Notes: generated from the letters alone by a model not told the origin. A stretch of DNA of 64,000 bases from Rheinheimera hassiensis (GCF_022436675.1 NZ_JAKUJZ010000009.1:115301-179300); one strand, 5' to 3'; numbered from the stretch's first letter, positions 28,536 to 39,390 are shown. Program-made: numbers and translations.

Positions 28536-29888
28536 ATGACGTTAACGGAGACACAGAGTTTAAAGATGCAGCATTTAGCAAAAAAACGCATTGCAGTTGT
28601 GGGGCTGGGCCTGTCGGGTCTGGCCACTGTGCGTTTTTTGTTAAGCCTGGGCGTTAAACCTGTGCTGATGGACAGCCGCAGCAAACCCGCCGGTATTGAA
28701 CAAATTGCCGTTGAAAAGGTAGATGGCATTTACTTAGGTGAGCTGGACGCCAACCGGCTGGCCAAGATGGACATGATTATTTTAAGCCCGGGGTTATCGC
28801 CAACGCATCCGGCTATCCGCTTTGCGGTGGCACAAGGCGTAGAGCTGCTGGGCGATGTTGAGTTATTTGCCCGCTTTAATCATAAGCCGGTGGTGGCGAT
28901 TACCGGCTCTAACGGCAAATCTACCGTGACAATGCTGGTAGAAGCCATGCTCAAATGCAGTGGTGTAAAAGCGCTGGCAGCGGGCAATATCGGCTTACCG
29001 GTACTCGATGCTATTGCTCAACAAGACACCGATGTGTTTGTGCTTGAACTGTCCAGCTTTCAGCTGGACACCACAACAGGCCTGCATAGTGTGGCCAGCT
29101 GTATTTTAAATGTCAGCGCCGATCACTTAGATCGCTACCGTGATATGGCGGCTTATGCGGCGTCTAAACAGCGGGTATATCAGCATACTCAACTGGCGGT
29201 ATTTAATTTAGCTGACAGTGCCACCACGCCAGAAAGCGGTGCACATACGCTGGGCATTAAACTGGCCGATTCCGCCTACGGCATTGCCTTTGTTGACGGT
29301 AACCGCTGGTTAAATGTTGCCGGTGAACCGCTGTTACCCATTAGCGAAATAACACTGTTTGGTGCCCATAACGAATTTAATGCACTGGTAGCCTGCGCCT
29401 TAGCACTGGCCGCCGGTGCCAGCCGGGCAGGTTTAATCAGCGCGCTCAAACAGTTTGTGTCTTTGCCGCATCGCTGCATTTTAGTGGCCGAGAAAAACGC
29501 CGTGCGCTGGATCAACGACTCTAAAGCCACCAACATCGGCGCTACGCTGGCAGCTATTGCCGGTTTGCGCCCGGCGGTAACCGGCAAGCTGATTTTAATT
29601 GCCGGTGGTGATGGTAAAGGCGCCAACATGGCCGAGCTTAAGCCCGTGTTAGACAGCGATGTACAACAGTTGATTACGCTGGGGCAGGACGGCCCTGCGA
29701 TAGCCGCGCTTAAAGCCGGCAGTATTCAGGTAAAAACGATACAGGACGCAGTAAAAACTGCGGCAAAGCTGGCCGCACCGGGCGATATGGTATTGCTGTC
29801 ACCGGCTTGTGCCAGCCTGGATATGTTTAAAAGTTATGCAGACCGGGGCGAGCAATTTGCCGCCGCTGTTAAGGCGGAGGTGCTATGA
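28536..29888 (+). CDS. murD: UDP-MurNAc-L-Ala:D-Glu ligase MurD
   Basis: 450 residues with an N-terminal Rossmann-type domain (AVVGLGLSGLATVRFLL), ATP-binding ITGSNGKSTVTML, LELSSFQLD and the WINDSKATN motif. It adds D-Glu to UDP-MurNAc-L-Ala. The start at 28536 is 2 bases after mraY. An internal ATG (28566) directly before the Rossmann strand is a plausible alternative, giving a ten-residue shorter protein. Confidence 0.96.
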   Translation: MTLTETQSLKMQHLAKKRIAVVGLGLSGLATVRFLLSLGVKPVLMDSRSKPAGIEQIAVEKVDGIYLGELDANRLAKMDMIILSPGLSPTHPAIRFAVAQGVELLGDVELFARFNHKPVVAITGSNGKSTVTMLVEAMLKCSGVKALAAGNIGLPVLDAIAQQDTDVFVLELSSFQLDTTTGLHSVASCILNVSADHLDRYRDMAAYAASKQRVYQHTQLAVFNLADSATTPESGAHTLGIKLADSAYGIAFVDGNRWLNVAGEPLLPISEITLFGAHNEFNALVACALALAAGASRAGLISALKQFVSLPHRCILVAEKNAVRWINDSKATNIGATLAAIAGLRPAVTGKLILIAGGDGKGANMAELKPVLDSDVQQLITLGQDGPAIAALKAGSIQVKTIQDAVKTAAKLAAPGDMVLLSPACASLDMFKSYADRGEQFAAAVKAEVL

Positions 29889-31096
29889 AACAGCTGGCAC
29901 TGGATACGCTGAGAAATCAGCTGCAAAACCCGCTGCACATTATTACCAACTGGTGGAATGCCGATGATGGCGCTGCCTACGACAAGCTGTTTCTTACCTT
30001 GCTGCTGCTTATTCTGGCGGTGGGTCTAGTCATGGTTACCAGCGCGTCTGTGCCGGTTGCAGCCAGGCTGCACGGCAACGAACTGCATTTTACTATCCGC
30101 CATCTGGTGTATCTGGCGCTGGGGTTTTCTGCCGCACTGGTGGTAATTAATATTCCGGTGCAATGGTGGCACAACAGCAATATGTTGCTGCTGTTTACCG
30201 GCCTGGCACTGTTGGTTGCGGTATTGCTATTTGGCCGCAATGTTAACGGCAGTACCCGCTGGTTATCCATTGGCCCTATTGGTTTGCAGTCTGCTGAGCC
30301 TGCCAAGCTGTTCTTCTTTGTTTATCTGTCCAGTTATCTGGTGCGGCGCCATGAAGAAGTGCGCGAGAACTTAAAAGGCTTCCTAAAACCCTTGCTGGTG
30401 TTATTTGCCTTTGCGGTACTACTACTGATGCAGCCGGACTTAGGCACGGTAATTGTGATGTTTGCCACGGCTGTGGCGTTGCTGTTTTTGGCAGGAGCCA
30501 AGTTATGGCAGTTCTTCGGTCTTATTTTTACCGGCCTGATGGCGATTGGCGTACTGATTGTATACAGCGAATACCGCTGGAAGCGGGTAACCGCATTTCT
30601 GGATCCCTGGGCAGATCCCTTTGGCAGTGGTTATCAGTTAACGCAGTCGTTAATGGCATTTGGTCGCGGCGGCTGGTTTGGCCAGGGCCTGGGTAACAGC
30701 ATTCAGAAACTGGAATATTTGCCCGAAGCCCATACCGATTTTATTCTGGCCGTTATTGCCGAAGAAACCGGCTTTATCGGTGTTGCGCTGTTACTGGCGC
30801 TGATCTTTATGCTGGTGTACCGCGCCCTGTGGATTGGCCAGCGCGCTCTGGCAAAAAATATGAGCTTCCACGGCTTTTTAGCTTATGCACTGGCAATCTG
30901 GATTGGTTTTCAGTCGGCAGTAAACATTGGTGTAGCTACCGGCGCTTTACCTACCAAAGGCTTAACGCTGCCTTTTGTCAGCTCTGGCGGTAGTAGTTTA
31001 ATTATTATGCTGGCCACTGCCGCGCTGTTACTGCGGATAGATTTTGAAGTGCGGCTAAAAGGCAAGCACGCCATCAGCGGAGGCCGTAATGACTAA
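29885..31096 (+). CDS. ftsW: SEDS peptidoglycan polymerase FtsW
   Basis: 403 residues with about ten membrane helices and the SEDS-family landmarks VNGSTRWLSIGPIGLQSAEPAKLFF, LMQPDLGT and FVSSGGSS. FtsW polymerises lipid II into septal glycan together with FtsI. It overlaps murD by 4 bases and murG by 8. Confidence 0.96.
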   Translation: MKQLALDTLRNQLQNPLHIITNWWNADDGAAYDKLFLTLLLLILAVGLVMVTSASVPVAARLHGNELHFTIRHLVYLALGFSAALVVINIPVQWWHNSNMLLLFTGLALLVAVLLFGRNVNGSTRWLSIGPIGLQSAEPAKLFFFVYLSSYLVRRHEEVRENLKGFLKPLLVLFAFAVLLLMQPDLGTVIVMFATAVALLFLAGAKLWQFFGLIFTGLMAIGVLIVYSEYRWKRVTAFLDPWADPFGSGYQLTQSLMAFGRGGWFGQGLGNSIQKLEYLPEAHTDFILAVIAEETGFIGVALLLALIFMLVYRALWIGQRALAKNMSFHGFLAYALAIWIGFQSAVNIGVATGALPTKGLTLPFVSSGGSSLIIMLATAALLLRIDFEVRLKGKHAISGGRND

Positions 31097-32189
31097 ACCG
31101 CGCATTCTGATTATGGCAGGCGGCACCGGCGGTCATATTTTTCCGGCGCAGGCGGTAGCCACTGCGCTGTCTGCTGCCGGATGGCAAATTCACTGGCTGG
31201 GCACAGCTAACCGGATGGAAGCGACGTTGGTGCCGCAATTCGGCTGGCCATTTCATGCTATCAACGTTGCCGGGCTACGCGGTAAGGGAGCGCTGTCTTT
31301 GCTAACAGCACCCTGGATGCTGGTTAAATCACTATTGCAGGCGCGCCAGGTGCTTAACACGGTGCAGCCGGATCTGGTGCTGGGCTTTGGTGGCTATGCC
31401 AGTGGCCCTGGCGGCGTGGCTGCATGGTTAAAACGGCTACCGCTGTTTATTCACGAGCAAAATGCCGTTGCAGGCAGCACCAATCGGCTGCTGGCTAAGC
31501 TGGCCCGCAAGGTACTGGTGGCCTTTCCTGCAGCTTTTGCTGGCCATGCCAAGCAACAGCTGGTGGGTAACCCGGTACGGGCAGAGCTTATTAATATTGC
31601 CGCAGCGCACGATTACAGCGGCAGTTTAAAAGTATTGGTAGTGGGTGGCAGTTTGGGGGCTCAGGCATTAAACGATAAATTACCGGCTATTTTTGCCAAA
31701 GCCTCTGACGCCGGAGTGCTTGAAGTACGCCACCAGACCGGTAAAGCCATGCAACTGCAAACTGAACAGCAGTATCAGCAGCTGGGCAATGCCAATTTAA
31801 CCGCGCAGGCCAGTGCCTTTATTGACGATATGGCGCAAGCCTATGCCTGGGCCGACGTGGTAATTTGCCGCGCCGGTGCCTCCACCGTCAGTGAGCTGGC
31901 GTGTGCCGGTGTGGCGGCGGTGTTTGTACCGCTACCAAGCGCAATAGACGATCACCAGAGTGCTAACGCACGCTGGTTAACTGAACAGGGTGCAGCCTTG
32001 TTGCTGGCGCAGCACGAGTTAACAGAACAACGCTTGCTGCCGCTGCTGCAGCAATGGTTACGCAGTAAAGCACCGTTACAGCAAATGGCCGTCAAAGCGC
32101 GTGCCTGTGCCTTGGATCATGCAACAGCACAGGTAGTGGCGCTATGTCAGCAGGTAGTAGGTCAGCAAGTAGCAGGACAGAATTTATGA
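31089..32189 (+). CDS. murG: UDP-GlcNAc:lipid I N-acetylglucosaminyltransferase MurG
   Basis: 366 residues of GT-B fold. The N-terminal glycine loop [16 protein letters not shown], the central [11 protein letters not shown] and [12 protein letters not shown] segments and the C-terminal [12 protein letters not shown] nucleotide-sugar site are intact. It converts lipid I to lipid II on the inner membrane's cytoplasmic face. Overlaps ftsW by 8 bases and murC by 4. Confidence 0.97.
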   Translation: MTKPRILIMAGGTGGHIFPAQAVATALSAAGWQIHWLGTANRMEATLVPQFGWPFHAINVAGLRGKGALSLLTAPWMLVKSLLQARQVLNTVQPDLVLGFGGYASGPGGVAAWLKRLPLFIHEQNAVAGSTNRLLAKLARKVLVAFPAAFAGHAKQQLVGNPVRAELINIAAAHDYSGSLKVLVVGGSLGAQALNDKLPAIFAKASDAGVLEVRHQTGKAMQLQTEQQYQQLGNANLTAQASAFIDDMAQAYAWADVVICRAGASTVSELACAGVAAVFVPLPSAIDDHQSANARWLTEQGAALLLAQHELTEQRLLPLLQQWLRSKAPLQQMAVKARACALDHATAQVVALCQQVVGQQVAGQNL

Positions 32190-33655
32190 TAAGTACACCA
32201 CAACAGAAAAAACTAGCCATGCGCCGCGTTGAGCGTATTCACTTTGTCGGCATTGGTGGTGCCGGTATGGGCGGTATTGCCGAAGTGCTGGTTAATGAAG
32301 GTTATAATGTCTCAGGCTCCGACATTGCACCTAATGCTGTTACCGAACGCTTAATTACGCTGGGTGCCAGCGTGCTGTTTGGCCATGATGCCAGCCATGT
32401 TAATGGCGCCAGCGTAGTAGTGGTTTCAAGTGCTATTAACAGCGCTAACCCCGAGGTAGCTGCCGCACGCGAGTTACGTATTCCGGTAGTGCGCCGCGCA
32501 GAAATGCTCGGCGAGCTGATGCGCTTTCGCCATGGCATCGCCGTCGCCGGTACGCACGGTAAAACCACTACCACCAGTTTGTTAGCGTCTATTTTCGCTG
32601 AAGCCGGTACCGACCCTACTTTTGTTATTGGCGGCCTGCTGAATTCAGCCGGTTCTAACGCGCGGCTGGGTAGCGGGCGTTATTTAATTGCTGAAGCCGA
32701 CGAGAGCGACGCATCTTTCCTGCATTTGCAGCCACTGGCTACAGTGATCACCAATATCGAAGCTGATCACATGGACACTTATCAGGGCGACTTTGAAAAG
32801 CTAAAAGCCACCTATCTGGAATTTTGCCACAACCTGCCATTTTATGGCGTGGTAGTGGTATGTATCGACGATCCGGTACTGCGCGCGCTGATCCCGCAAA
32901 TTGGACGCACTGTGCTGACGTACGGCTTTAGTGACGACGCCGATTTTGTCATCAGTGATTTCAGCCAAAGTGGCACCCAAAGCCGGTTTGTGATAACCGA
33001 CAACACTATTGGCGATAACAGCGGTAATCAACGCGAAGTGGTACTGAATTTACCCGGTAAACATAATGCGTTAAATGCCACTGCCGCCTTTGCGCTGGCG
33101 CTGGATGAAGGCATCAGCGAGCAGGCCATACTGGCTGCGCTGAGCAAGTTTGAAGGCATAGGCCGGCGTTTTCAGCAGTACGGTGAATTTGATACCGGTA
33201 ACGGCAAAGTACTGCTGCTGGACGACTACGGCCATCACCCAACTGAAGTTGCTGCCACTATCGCTGCGGCGCGGGCGGCCTGGCCGCAGCGCCGCCTGGT
33301 AATGGCTTATCAGCCACACCGTTTTACCCGTACCCGTGATTTGTACGAAGACTTTGCCAAAGTGCTGTCTACGGTAGATAAGCTGTTGCTGCTGGAAGTA
33401 TATTCGGCCGGAGAAGCGCCTATTGCCGGTGCTGACAGCCGCAGTTTATGCCGCTCTATCCGCGCCCGTGGCAAGCTGGACCCTATTTATGTTGCCGAGC
33501 CTGCCGAGCTGGCTGTCAGCCTGGCGGGTGTGCTGCAGGATGGTGATGTAGTGCTGACACAAGGTGCCGGCAATATTGGTGCTTTAGTTAAAAAGCTGGC
33601 GGCTATGCAGCTGAATATTGACCAACTTAAAGCCAGCGCAGGAGTACAGGCATGA
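32186..33655 (+). CDS. murC: UDP-N-acetylmuramate:L-alanine ligase MurC
   Basis: 489 residues: [19 protein letters not shown], the P-loop [24 protein letters not shown] and the [10 protein letters not shown] motif identify MurC, which begins stem-peptide assembly. The start is the ATG at 32186, overlapping the murG stop as ATGA with AGGAC before it; the longer frame upstream has no family homology. It overlaps ddlB by 4 bases. Confidence 0.97.
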   Translation: MISTPQQKKLAMRRVERIHFVGIGGAGMGGIAEVLVNEGYNVSGSDIAPNAVTERLITLGASVLFGHDASHVNGASVVVVSSAINSANPEVAAARELRIPVVRRAEMLGELMRFRHGIAVAGTHGKTTTTSLLASIFAEAGTDPTFVIGGLLNSAGSNARLGSGRYLIAEADESDASFLHLQPLATVITNIEADHMDTYQGDFEKLKATYLEFCHNLPFYGVVVVCIDDPVLRALIPQIGRTVLTYGFSDDADFVISDFSQSGTQSRFVITDNTIGDNSGNQREVVLNLPGKHNALNATAAFALALDEGISEQAILAALSKFEGIGRRFQQYGEFDTGNGKVLLLDDYGHHPTEVAATIAAARAAWPQRRLVMAYQPHRFTRTRDLYEDFAKVLSTVDKLLLLEVYSAGEAPIAGADSRSLCRSIRARGKLDPIYVAEPAELAVSLAGVLQDGDVVLTQGAGNIGALVKKLAAMQLNIDQLKASAGVQA

Positions 33656-34581
33656 GTAGCAATGTAAATGCTTTTGGCAAAGTCGCGGTGATGTTTGGCG
33701 GCAACTCCGCTGAGCGCGAAGTGTCACTGCGTTCTGGCACTGCGGTATTAAAAGCTCTGCAAGACGCCGGTGTAAATGCCTTTGCTTTTGATCCACAAAC
33801 CCAGTCGCTGGCTGAGTTAGCGGCAACCGCAGCACAACGGGTATTTATTGTGTTGCATGGCCGTGGTGGGGAAGACGGCAGCATGCAGGGTGCGCTGCAA
33901 CAACTGGGCTTGCCTTACACCGGCAGTGGTGTACTGGGCTCTGCTCTGGCTATGGATAAAATTCGCTGTAAATGGCTGTTTCAGGCCCAGCAATTACCAA
34001 CGGCGCCTTTTGCCGTAGTACACAACAACGACACCGACTTTGCCGGTTTGCTGGCCAGTTTGGGCGGCAAAGTAATGGTAAAGCCGGCCAATGAAGGCTC
34101 CAGCATTGGCATGAGTGCCGCCAGCACAGCAGAAGAGCTGGAACAGGCCATTCGCGCTGCACTGAAATACGACAGCGAAATTTTAGTTGAACGCTGGATA
34201 AACGGCCGCGAGTTTACAGTCGCTATTTTAAATGACCAGGTACTGCCGGTAGTGGAAATGCGCACACCACGCGCCTTTTACGACTACGAAGCCAAATACC
34301 AGGCCAACAGCACTGAGTACTTATGCCCGGCGCCATTAAGCGCAGAGCAAACCGCCGCCATGCAAGACACCGCGCTTAAGGCTTTTAATGCGGTGGGTGC
34401 ATCAGGTTGGGGCCGGGTAGACATTATGCTGGACCAAAGCGGCCAGCACTATTTACTGGAAGTAAACACTGTGCCGGGTATGACAGAAAAATCGCTGGTA
34501 CCGATGGCCGCTAAAGCAGCTGGCCTGAGTTTTCAGCAATTAGTTTTGGCAATACTTAACCAGACCGAAGGAACAAAATAA
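33652..34581 (+). CDS. ddlB: D-alanine:D-alanine ligase (DdlB type)
   Basis: 309 residues of ATP-grasp fold with [45 protein letters not shown], and [16 protein letters not shown]. It makes the D-Ala-D-Ala used by MurF. Its place between murC and ftsQ matches ddlB of E. coli. Confidence 0.96.
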   Translation: MSSNVNAFGKVAVMFGGNSAEREVSLRSGTAVLKALQDAGVNAFAFDPQTQSLAELAATAAQRVFIVLHGRGGEDGSMQGALQQLGLPYTGSGVLGSALAMDKIRCKWLFQAQQLPTAPFAVVHNNDTDFAGLLASLGGKVMVKPANEGSSIGMSAASTAEELEQAIRAALKYDSEILVERWINGREFTVAILNDQVLPVVEMRTPRAFYDYEAKYQANSTEYLCPAPLSAEQTAAMQDTALKAFNAVGASGWGRVDIMLDQSGQHYLLEVNTVPGMTEKSLVPMAAKAAGLSFQQLVLAILNQTEGTK

Positions 34582-34583
34582 CC

Positions 34584-35336
34584 ATGAACTGGTGTCTGCC
34601 TCAGCTGCAATTTAAACAACGCCCGGCATTTTATGCCGGAGTGCTGTTTTTTATTGCCGCAGTAGCAGCGCTGGCGTGGACAGGGGCAAAAATCAGTGAC
34701 TGGATGCAAGGCCAGCAAAGTGCACCGGTGCGTCAGGTGCGGTTGTACGGTGATTTTCATCATATCGATGCCACCGTCCTGCACCAGACTTTGCAACAGC
34801 AGTACGTAGGTAACTTTTTTAGCGTGAACGTGGATCAGGTGCAGCAGTTCCTGTTACAGCAACCCTGGGTATATCAGGTGGCCGTGCGCAAACAATGGCC
34901 TGATGCTCTGGTTGTGGTGGTAACAGAACAACGACCGGTAGCAATCTGGAATCAGCAGCAATTACTTAATACACAGGGCGAGGTTTTTCAGGCGCCCGTA
35001 GAACAGCTGAAAACAGCATTGCCAATGTTAACCGGCCCCGAAGGCAGCCAACAGGATGCACTTGCCATGTTCCGCCATATGCAGGGCTTATTGGCCCTGC
35101 ATAAATTTAATGCCGTGGCGCTGGGTTTAACCGAGCGTTTTTCCTGGCAGGTAAGCCTGAGCAATGGGGTTGCACTAAAGCTTGGGCGAGAAGATACCTT
35201 AAAACGGTTACAGCGGTTTATTGAGCTGTATCCGGTTATCAGTAAACACAAAACCGAAGCCGTAGCCGAAGTAGATTTGCGTTACGACACCGGTATAGCG
35301 GTGCGTTACAGCACTGAACAAAAGAGAAAAGCATGA
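34584..35336 (+). CDS. ftsQ: Cell division protein FtsQ
   Basis: 250 residues: a cytoplasmic N-terminus, one membrane helix (~16-36), a POTRA domain (VRQVRLYGDFHHIDATVL, QPWVYQVAVRKQWPDALVV) and the beta domain. FtsQ anchors FtsB/FtsL in the divisome. It begins 2 bases after ddlB and overlaps ftsA by 4. Confidence 0.95.
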   Translation: MNWCLPQLQFKQRPAFYAGVLFFIAAVAALAWTGAKISDWMQGQQSAPVRQVRLYGDFHHIDATVLHQTLQQQYVGNFFSVNVDQVQQFLLQQPWVYQVAVRKQWPDALVVVVTEQRPVAIWNQQQLLNTQGEVFQAPVEQLKTALPMLTGPEGSQQDALAMFRHMQGLLALHKFNAVALGLTERFSWQVSLSNGVALKLGREDTLKRLQRFIELYPVISKHKTEAVAEVDLRYDTGIAVRYSTEQKRKA

Positions 35337-36568
35337 CTAAGTCGTTGGATAGAGATCTGATTGTTGGCCTGGATATCGGCACTGCCCAGATAAAAGCGGT
35401 GGTGGGCGAAATTACTGCTGATGACAAGCTTAGCATTGTCGGCGTGGGTACCCACGTATCCCGTGGTATGGATAAAGGCGGCGTTAACGATTTGAATCTG
35501 GTGGTGCAGGCTGTGCAGCGTGCCATTGATGAAGCCGAGCTGATGGCAGATTGCCGCGTATCTTCAGTGTATTTAGGCATTACCGGTAAACATATCCGCT
35601 GCCAGAACGAAAGCGGCATGGTACCAATTAACGACACTGAAGTGACTGCAGAAGACGTCGCCAATGTGATCCACGCTGCTAAATCCGTGCCTATTTCTGC
35701 CGAGCGGCGCATGTTGCATGTGCTACCGCAGGAGTTCTCGGTAGATATGCAAGAAGGCATTAAAAGCCCGGTGGGCATGTCTGGTGTGCGGATGGAAGCC
35801 CGGGCGCACATTATTACCTGCGCCAACGACATGGCAAAGAACATTGAAAAGTGCGTTGAGCGCTGCGGCCTGCAGGTTGATCAGCTGATTTTTACCTCGC
35901 TGGCCTCCAGCTTTGCGGTGCTGACCGACGATGAAAAAGAGCTTGGCGTCTGCGTAGTGGATATGGGCGGCGGTACTATTGATATCTCTATTTATACCAA
36001 TGGTGCGCTGCGCCACACCGCCGTCATCCCGGTCGCCGGTAATCAGGTTACCAGCGATATTGCCAAAATTTTCCGCACGCCGCTAAGTCATGCTGAAGAT
36101 ATTAAAGTGCAGTATGCCTGTGCGCTGCGCAGCATGGTGGGTAAAGAAGAAAGCATTGAAGTGCCAAGTGTTGGTGGCAGGCCGGCAAGGTCTATGTCGC
36201 GTCATACTCTGGCTGAAGTGGTAGAGCCACGATATCAGGAATTATTTGAGCTGGTGCTGGAAGAAATTCGCAGCTCCGGCCTGGAAGAGCAAATCGCCGC
36301 CGGTGTCGTACTTACCGGGGGCACCGCCAAGATGGAAGGCGCGGTGGAATTTGCCGAAGACATTTTTCAGATGCCGGTACGGGTAGGGCAGCCTATGCAT
36401 GTTACCGGTTTAAAAGAGTACGTACAGGACCCGGCTTATGCCAGCGTGGTGGGGCTGTTGTTGTACGGTAAAGATGCACGCACCCAGCAGAAAAAAAATG
36501 TTGATGTGCGCGATTCAGTAAGTAGCTTCGTCAAACGGATCAGCAGCTGGTTCAAAGGCGAATTTTAA
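35333..36568 (+). CDS. ftsA: Cell division protein FtsA
   Basis: 411 residues of the actin-like ATPase fold with GLDIGTAQIKAVVGEI (phosphate 1), VDMGGGTIDISIY (phosphate 2) and VLTGGTAKMEG (adenosine). The C-terminal SSFVKRISSWFKGEF is the amphipathic membrane-targeting helix. FtsA tethers FtsZ to the inner membrane. Confidence 0.97.
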   Translation: MTKSLDRDLIVGLDIGTAQIKAVVGEITADDKLSIVGVGTHVSRGMDKGGVNDLNLVVQAVQRAIDEAELMADCRVSSVYLGITGKHIRCQNESGMVPINDTEVTAEDVANVIHAAKSVPISAERRMLHVLPQEFSVDMQEGIKSPVGMSGVRMEARAHIITCANDMAKNIEKCVERCGLQVDQLIFTSLASSFAVLTDDEKELGVCVVDMGGGTIDISIYTNGALRHTAVIPVAGNQVTSDIAKIFRTPLSHAEDIKVQYACALRSMVGKEESIEVPSVGGRPARSMSRHTLAEVVEPRYQELFELVLEEIRSSGLEEQIAAGVVLTGGTAKMEGAVEFAEDIFQMPVRVGQPMHVTGLKEYVQDPAYASVVGLLLYGKDARTQQKKNVDVRDSVSSFVKRISSWFKGEF

Positions 36569-36598
36569 GTTAGTAAGCGTAGAAACGGAGAGAGAGCT

Positions 36599-37759
36599 AT
36601 GTTTGAATTAATGGAAAACCACAGCGAAGAAGCTGTTATTAAAGTAATAGGTGTTGGTGGCGGCGGCGGTAACGCTGTTGAGTATATGGTTGCCAGCAAT
36701 ATCGAAGGTGTAGAGTTTGTTGCGGCCAATACCGACGCCCAGGCTCTGCGTAATTCATCAGCCAACATTACGCTGCAGTTAGGCGCTAATGTTACTAAAG
36801 GTTTAGGTGCTGGTGCCAACCCGGAAATCGGCCGCCGTTCAGCCGAAGAAGATCGCGAAACCATCAAGAAAACCCTGCAGGGCGCTGATATGATTTTTAT
36901 CGCCGCCGGTATGGGCGGTGGAACAGGTACCGGTGCAGCGCCAATCGTGGCCGAAGTGGCGCGTGAACTGGGTATCTTAACGGTAGCAGTGGTAACCAAG
37001 CCATTCCCGTTCGAAGGTAAAAAGCGTACCGCTTATGCTGACGAGGGTATTCTGGAACTGAGCAAGCATGTTGATTCCTTGATCACCATTCCAAACGACA
37101 AGTTGTTAAAAGTGCTGGGTAAAGGCACCAGTTTGCTGGATGCGTTTAAAGCAGCCAACAACGTGTTGCTGGGCGCTGTGCAGGGTATCGCTGAATTAAT
37201 TACCCGTCCGGGTTTGATCAACGTCGACTTTGCCGACGTACGTACCGTGATGTCAGAAATGGGCACCGCCATGATGGGCAGTGGTCGTGCTTCTGGTCCG
37301 GATCGGGCAGAAGAAGCCGCCGAGCAGGCTATTTCCAGCCCATTGCTGGAAGATATTGATTTATCAGGTGCCAAGGGTATTCTGGTTAACATCACTGCCG
37401 GTCTGGATATCAGCATTGAAGAGTTTGAAATTGTTGGTAACGCAGTAAAAGCTTTTGCGTCTGAAAATGCCACTGTCGTAGTAGGTGCGGTAATTGACCC
37501 TAACATGCATGACGAACTGCGCGTAACGGTAGTTGCCACCGGTATTGGTGCAGACCGCCGGCCGGACATCAGCCTGGTGCAAAATCACCGTGCTGAGCCA
37601 ATGCCTGTTTACGTACAACACGGTAACACCATGCAAAAACCTGCACCGCAGGCCATGCGTGAAGAGCAGCCAACCGCTGCCGTGAAAGCACAGCCAGAAA
37701 GCAAAGCGAATATCGATATTTTTGATATTCCGGCGTTTTTACGCAAACAAGCCGACTAA
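36599..37759 (+). CDS. ftsZ: Cell division protein FtsZ
   Basis: 386 residues of the tubulin-like GTPase. GGGGGNAVEYM, the signature loop AGMGGGTGTGAAP and the T7 loop NVDFADVRTVM are intact. The C-terminal tail ends in IDIFDIPAFLRKQAD, the conserved peptide that binds FtsA and, in relatives, ZapD and ZipA; zapD is also encoded in this window. ACGGAGAG precedes the ATG, giving a strong ribosome site. Confidence 0.98.
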   Translation: MFELMENHSEEAVIKVIGVGGGGGNAVEYMVASNIEGVEFVAANTDAQALRNSSANITLQLGANVTKGLGAGANPEIGRRSAEEDRETIKKTLQGADMIFIAAGMGGGTGTGAAPIVAEVARELGILTVAVVTKPFPFEGKKRTAYADEGILELSKHVDSLITIPNDKLLKVLGKGTSLLDAFKAANNVLLGAVQGIAELITRPGLINVDFADVRTVMSEMGTAMMGSGRASGPDRAEEAAEQAISSPLLEDIDLSGAKGILVNITAGLDISIEEFEIVGNAVKAFASENATVVVGAVIDPNMHDELRVTVVATGIGADRRPDISLVQNHRAEPMPVYVQHGNTMQKPAPQAMREEQPTAAVKAQPESKANIDIFDIPAFLRKQAD

Positions 37760-37761
37760 GT

Positions 37762-37818
37762 CTATACTCAGTATAGTTTTAGTTGCAGGCAGGGCCGACA
37801 GCAGGGTTAAGCTGCTGT
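37762..37818 (+). promoter_or_regulatory. Two weak hairpins between ftsZ and lpxC
   Basis: CTATACT-C-AGTATAG followed by TTTT (37762-37780) and ACAGCAG / CTGCTGT (37798-37818) lie in the 143-base gap. They may cause partial termination after ftsZ before lpxC's own promoter. Both stems are short, so this is tentative. Confidence 0.3.
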
Positions 37819-37828
37819 TCAGTGGAAT

Positions 37829-37857
37829 TTGGCATAATTGCCACATTATGCTATCCT
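37829..37857 (+). promoter_or_regulatory. Candidate lpxC promoter
   Basis: TTGGCA and TATCCT with a 17-base spacer lie 46 bases before the lpxC ATG. E. coli lpxC also has its own promoter after ftsZ. Matches are 4-5 of 6 and 4 of 6, so confidence is moderate. Confidence 0.4.
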
Positions 37858-37902
37858 TCGCCACCATTTTGTGATTGCTTATTATTTGAGCAGGAAGAAA
37901 TT

Positions 37903-38814
37903 ATGATTAAACAACGTACCATCGACAAAACAGTCAGCTCCATTGGAGTGGGATTGCACAAAGGCGAAAAGGTTACGCTTACTCTCCGACCTGCGCCGGA
38001 CAACACGGGTATCGTGTTCCGTCGTGTTGATCTCGATCCTGTGGTCGATTTCAAAGTAACACCTGAGTTAGTGGGTGATACGGTGATGTGTACCTGTTTA
38101 ATCAATGAAAATGGCGTGCGTTTATCTACCACTGAACACCTGATGGCGGCCATTGCCGGGCTGGGGATCGACAACCTGATGGTTGAAGTTGACTCAGCTG
38201 AAATTCCTATTATGGATGGCAGTGCCAACCCGTTCGTTTATTTGCTGCTTGAAGCCGGTGTGGCAGAGCAGCGCCAGGCGAAAAAATTTATCCGCATTAA
38301 AAAGTCTGTACGGGTAGAAGACGGCGATAAATGGGCTGAATTTAAACCGCATCATGGCTTTAAAATTGATTTTGCCATTGAATTTAACCATCCGGTGATT
38401 GCAGAAACCACGCAGCACATGCAGATGGATTTTTCCGCCGCTGGTTTTATTAAAGATATCAGCCGTGCCCGCACCTTTGGCTTTTTGCATGAAGTAGAGT
38501 ACCTGCGTGCAAATAATCTGGCATTGGGCGGCAGTTTTGACAACGCCGTAGTACTGGACGAATACCGGGTATTAAACCAGGATGGCCTGCGCTACGAAGA
38601 CGAATTTATTAAACATAAAATCCTCGACGCTATCGGCGATTTATATATGGCAGGTTACAGTATTCTGGGCGAGTTTAAAGCCTTCAAAACCGGGCATGCG
38701 CTTAATAATCAGCTGTTATGCGCTGTGCTGGCGAAGCAGGAAAACTGGGAATTTGTTACCTTTGAAGACAAAGCCCAAATGCCAATATCTTACCTGGCAC
38801 CTCAGTTGGCCTGA
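37903..38814 (+). CDS. lpxC: UDP-3-O-acyl-N-acetylglucosamine deacetylase LpxC
   Basis: 303 residues with the two-domain LpxC fold. The zinc site is visible as [17 protein letters not shown] and [32 protein letters not shown] is the family N-terminus. It catalyses the committed step of lipid A synthesis. The start at 37903 has AGGAAG upstream; the longer frame adds 40 unrelated residues. It closes the dcw cluster. Confidence 0.97.
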   Translation: MIKQRTIDKTVSSIGVGLHKGEKVTLTLRPAPDNTGIVFRRVDLDPVVDFKVTPELVGDTVMCTCLINENGVRLSTTEHLMAAIAGLGIDNLMVEVDSAEIPIMDGSANPFVYLLLEAGVAEQRQAKKFIRIKKSVRVEDGDKWAEFKPHHGFKIDFAIEFNHPVIAETTQHMQMDFSAAGFIKDISRARTFGFLHEVEYLRANNLALGGSFDNAVVLDEYRVLNQDGLRYEDEFIKHKILDAIGDLYMAGYSILGEFKAFKTGHALNNQLLCAVLAKQENWEFVTFEDKAQMPISYLAPQLA

Positions 38815-38835
38815 GTTAGCAGTTAAGTTACAAAC

Positions 38836-38863
38836 AAACCCGGTTTAACCGGGTTTTGTTTTT
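38836..38863. terminator. Shared bidirectional terminator of lpxC and dciA
   Basis: AAACCCGG / CCGGGTTT around a TTTAA loop, followed by TTTTGTTTTT on the plus strand and a T-rich tract on the minus strand. The dciA stop codon (38845-38847) lies inside the loop, so both convergent genes end in one hairpin. Confidence 0.8.
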
Positions 38864-39333
38864 CCGCTATTTGGCTGTTGTATATCAGCGTTCTGCGCCA
38901 GTTTTAACAATGCTTGTTTTAACGCCCCTTCACTGTTTTGCGCTACCGAGCGCAGCGCTGAAGCGGCATTGTCAGACAGCTGATGGCTGTTTTTCTGCGC
39001 TACCGGCAGTTGCAGTTTGTTGATCTGGCCGTTAGGTGAGGCTTCTATCTCAATTCCAGCTAAATCAGGCAAGATTTTTCGGCGAAAATTGTCTAGAATG
39101 GCGTCGCGCTGCATTTTTAAACTGGTCAGCCAGGGCGCTGAGGCACACAAGATCACCGCCCGGCCGTCACGAATACAGCTGACCTGACAGAAACTAAGTT
39201 GCTCCAGTTGTAATACCTCGGCTAATACCCGGTTCAGCTGTTGCACCAGGCTTACCTGTTGTTGCTTTGATGCCAGAGTACTGTGGGCCAGCACTTTGCT
39301 GATATCCAGAGGCTTTTGTGTATAGCGGGCCAT
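38845..39333 (-). CDS. dciA: DciA-type (DUF721) replicative-helicase loader
   Basis: 162 residues. The N-terminal half (LVQQLNRVLAEVLQLEQLSFCQVSCIRDGRAVILCASAPW, written here only as landmarks LAEVLQLEQL and LCASAPWLTSLK) is the KH-like DUF721 domain, and the C-terminal half is a low-complexity, probably disordered tail. DciA is the ancestral partner that loads DnaB helicase and is found beside lpxC/secA in several gammaproteobacteria. The start is set at the MARYTQKPL methionine (39333); upstream residues in the frame look non-coding. It is antisense to its neighbours. Confidence 0.8.
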   Translation of the reverse strand: MARYTQKPLDISKVLAHSTLASKQQQVSLVQQLNRVLAEVLQLEQLSFCQVSCIRDGRAVILCASAPWLTSLKMQRDAILDNFRRKILPDLAGIEIEASPNGQINKLQLPVAQKNSHQLSDNAASALRSVAQNSEGALKQALLKLAQNADIQQPNSGKTKPG

Positions 39334-39390
39334 TGCCTTTAAGCACCTGCAACAAGTAAAAACATCTGTGCAGTGTAACAGCTTCTTCAG

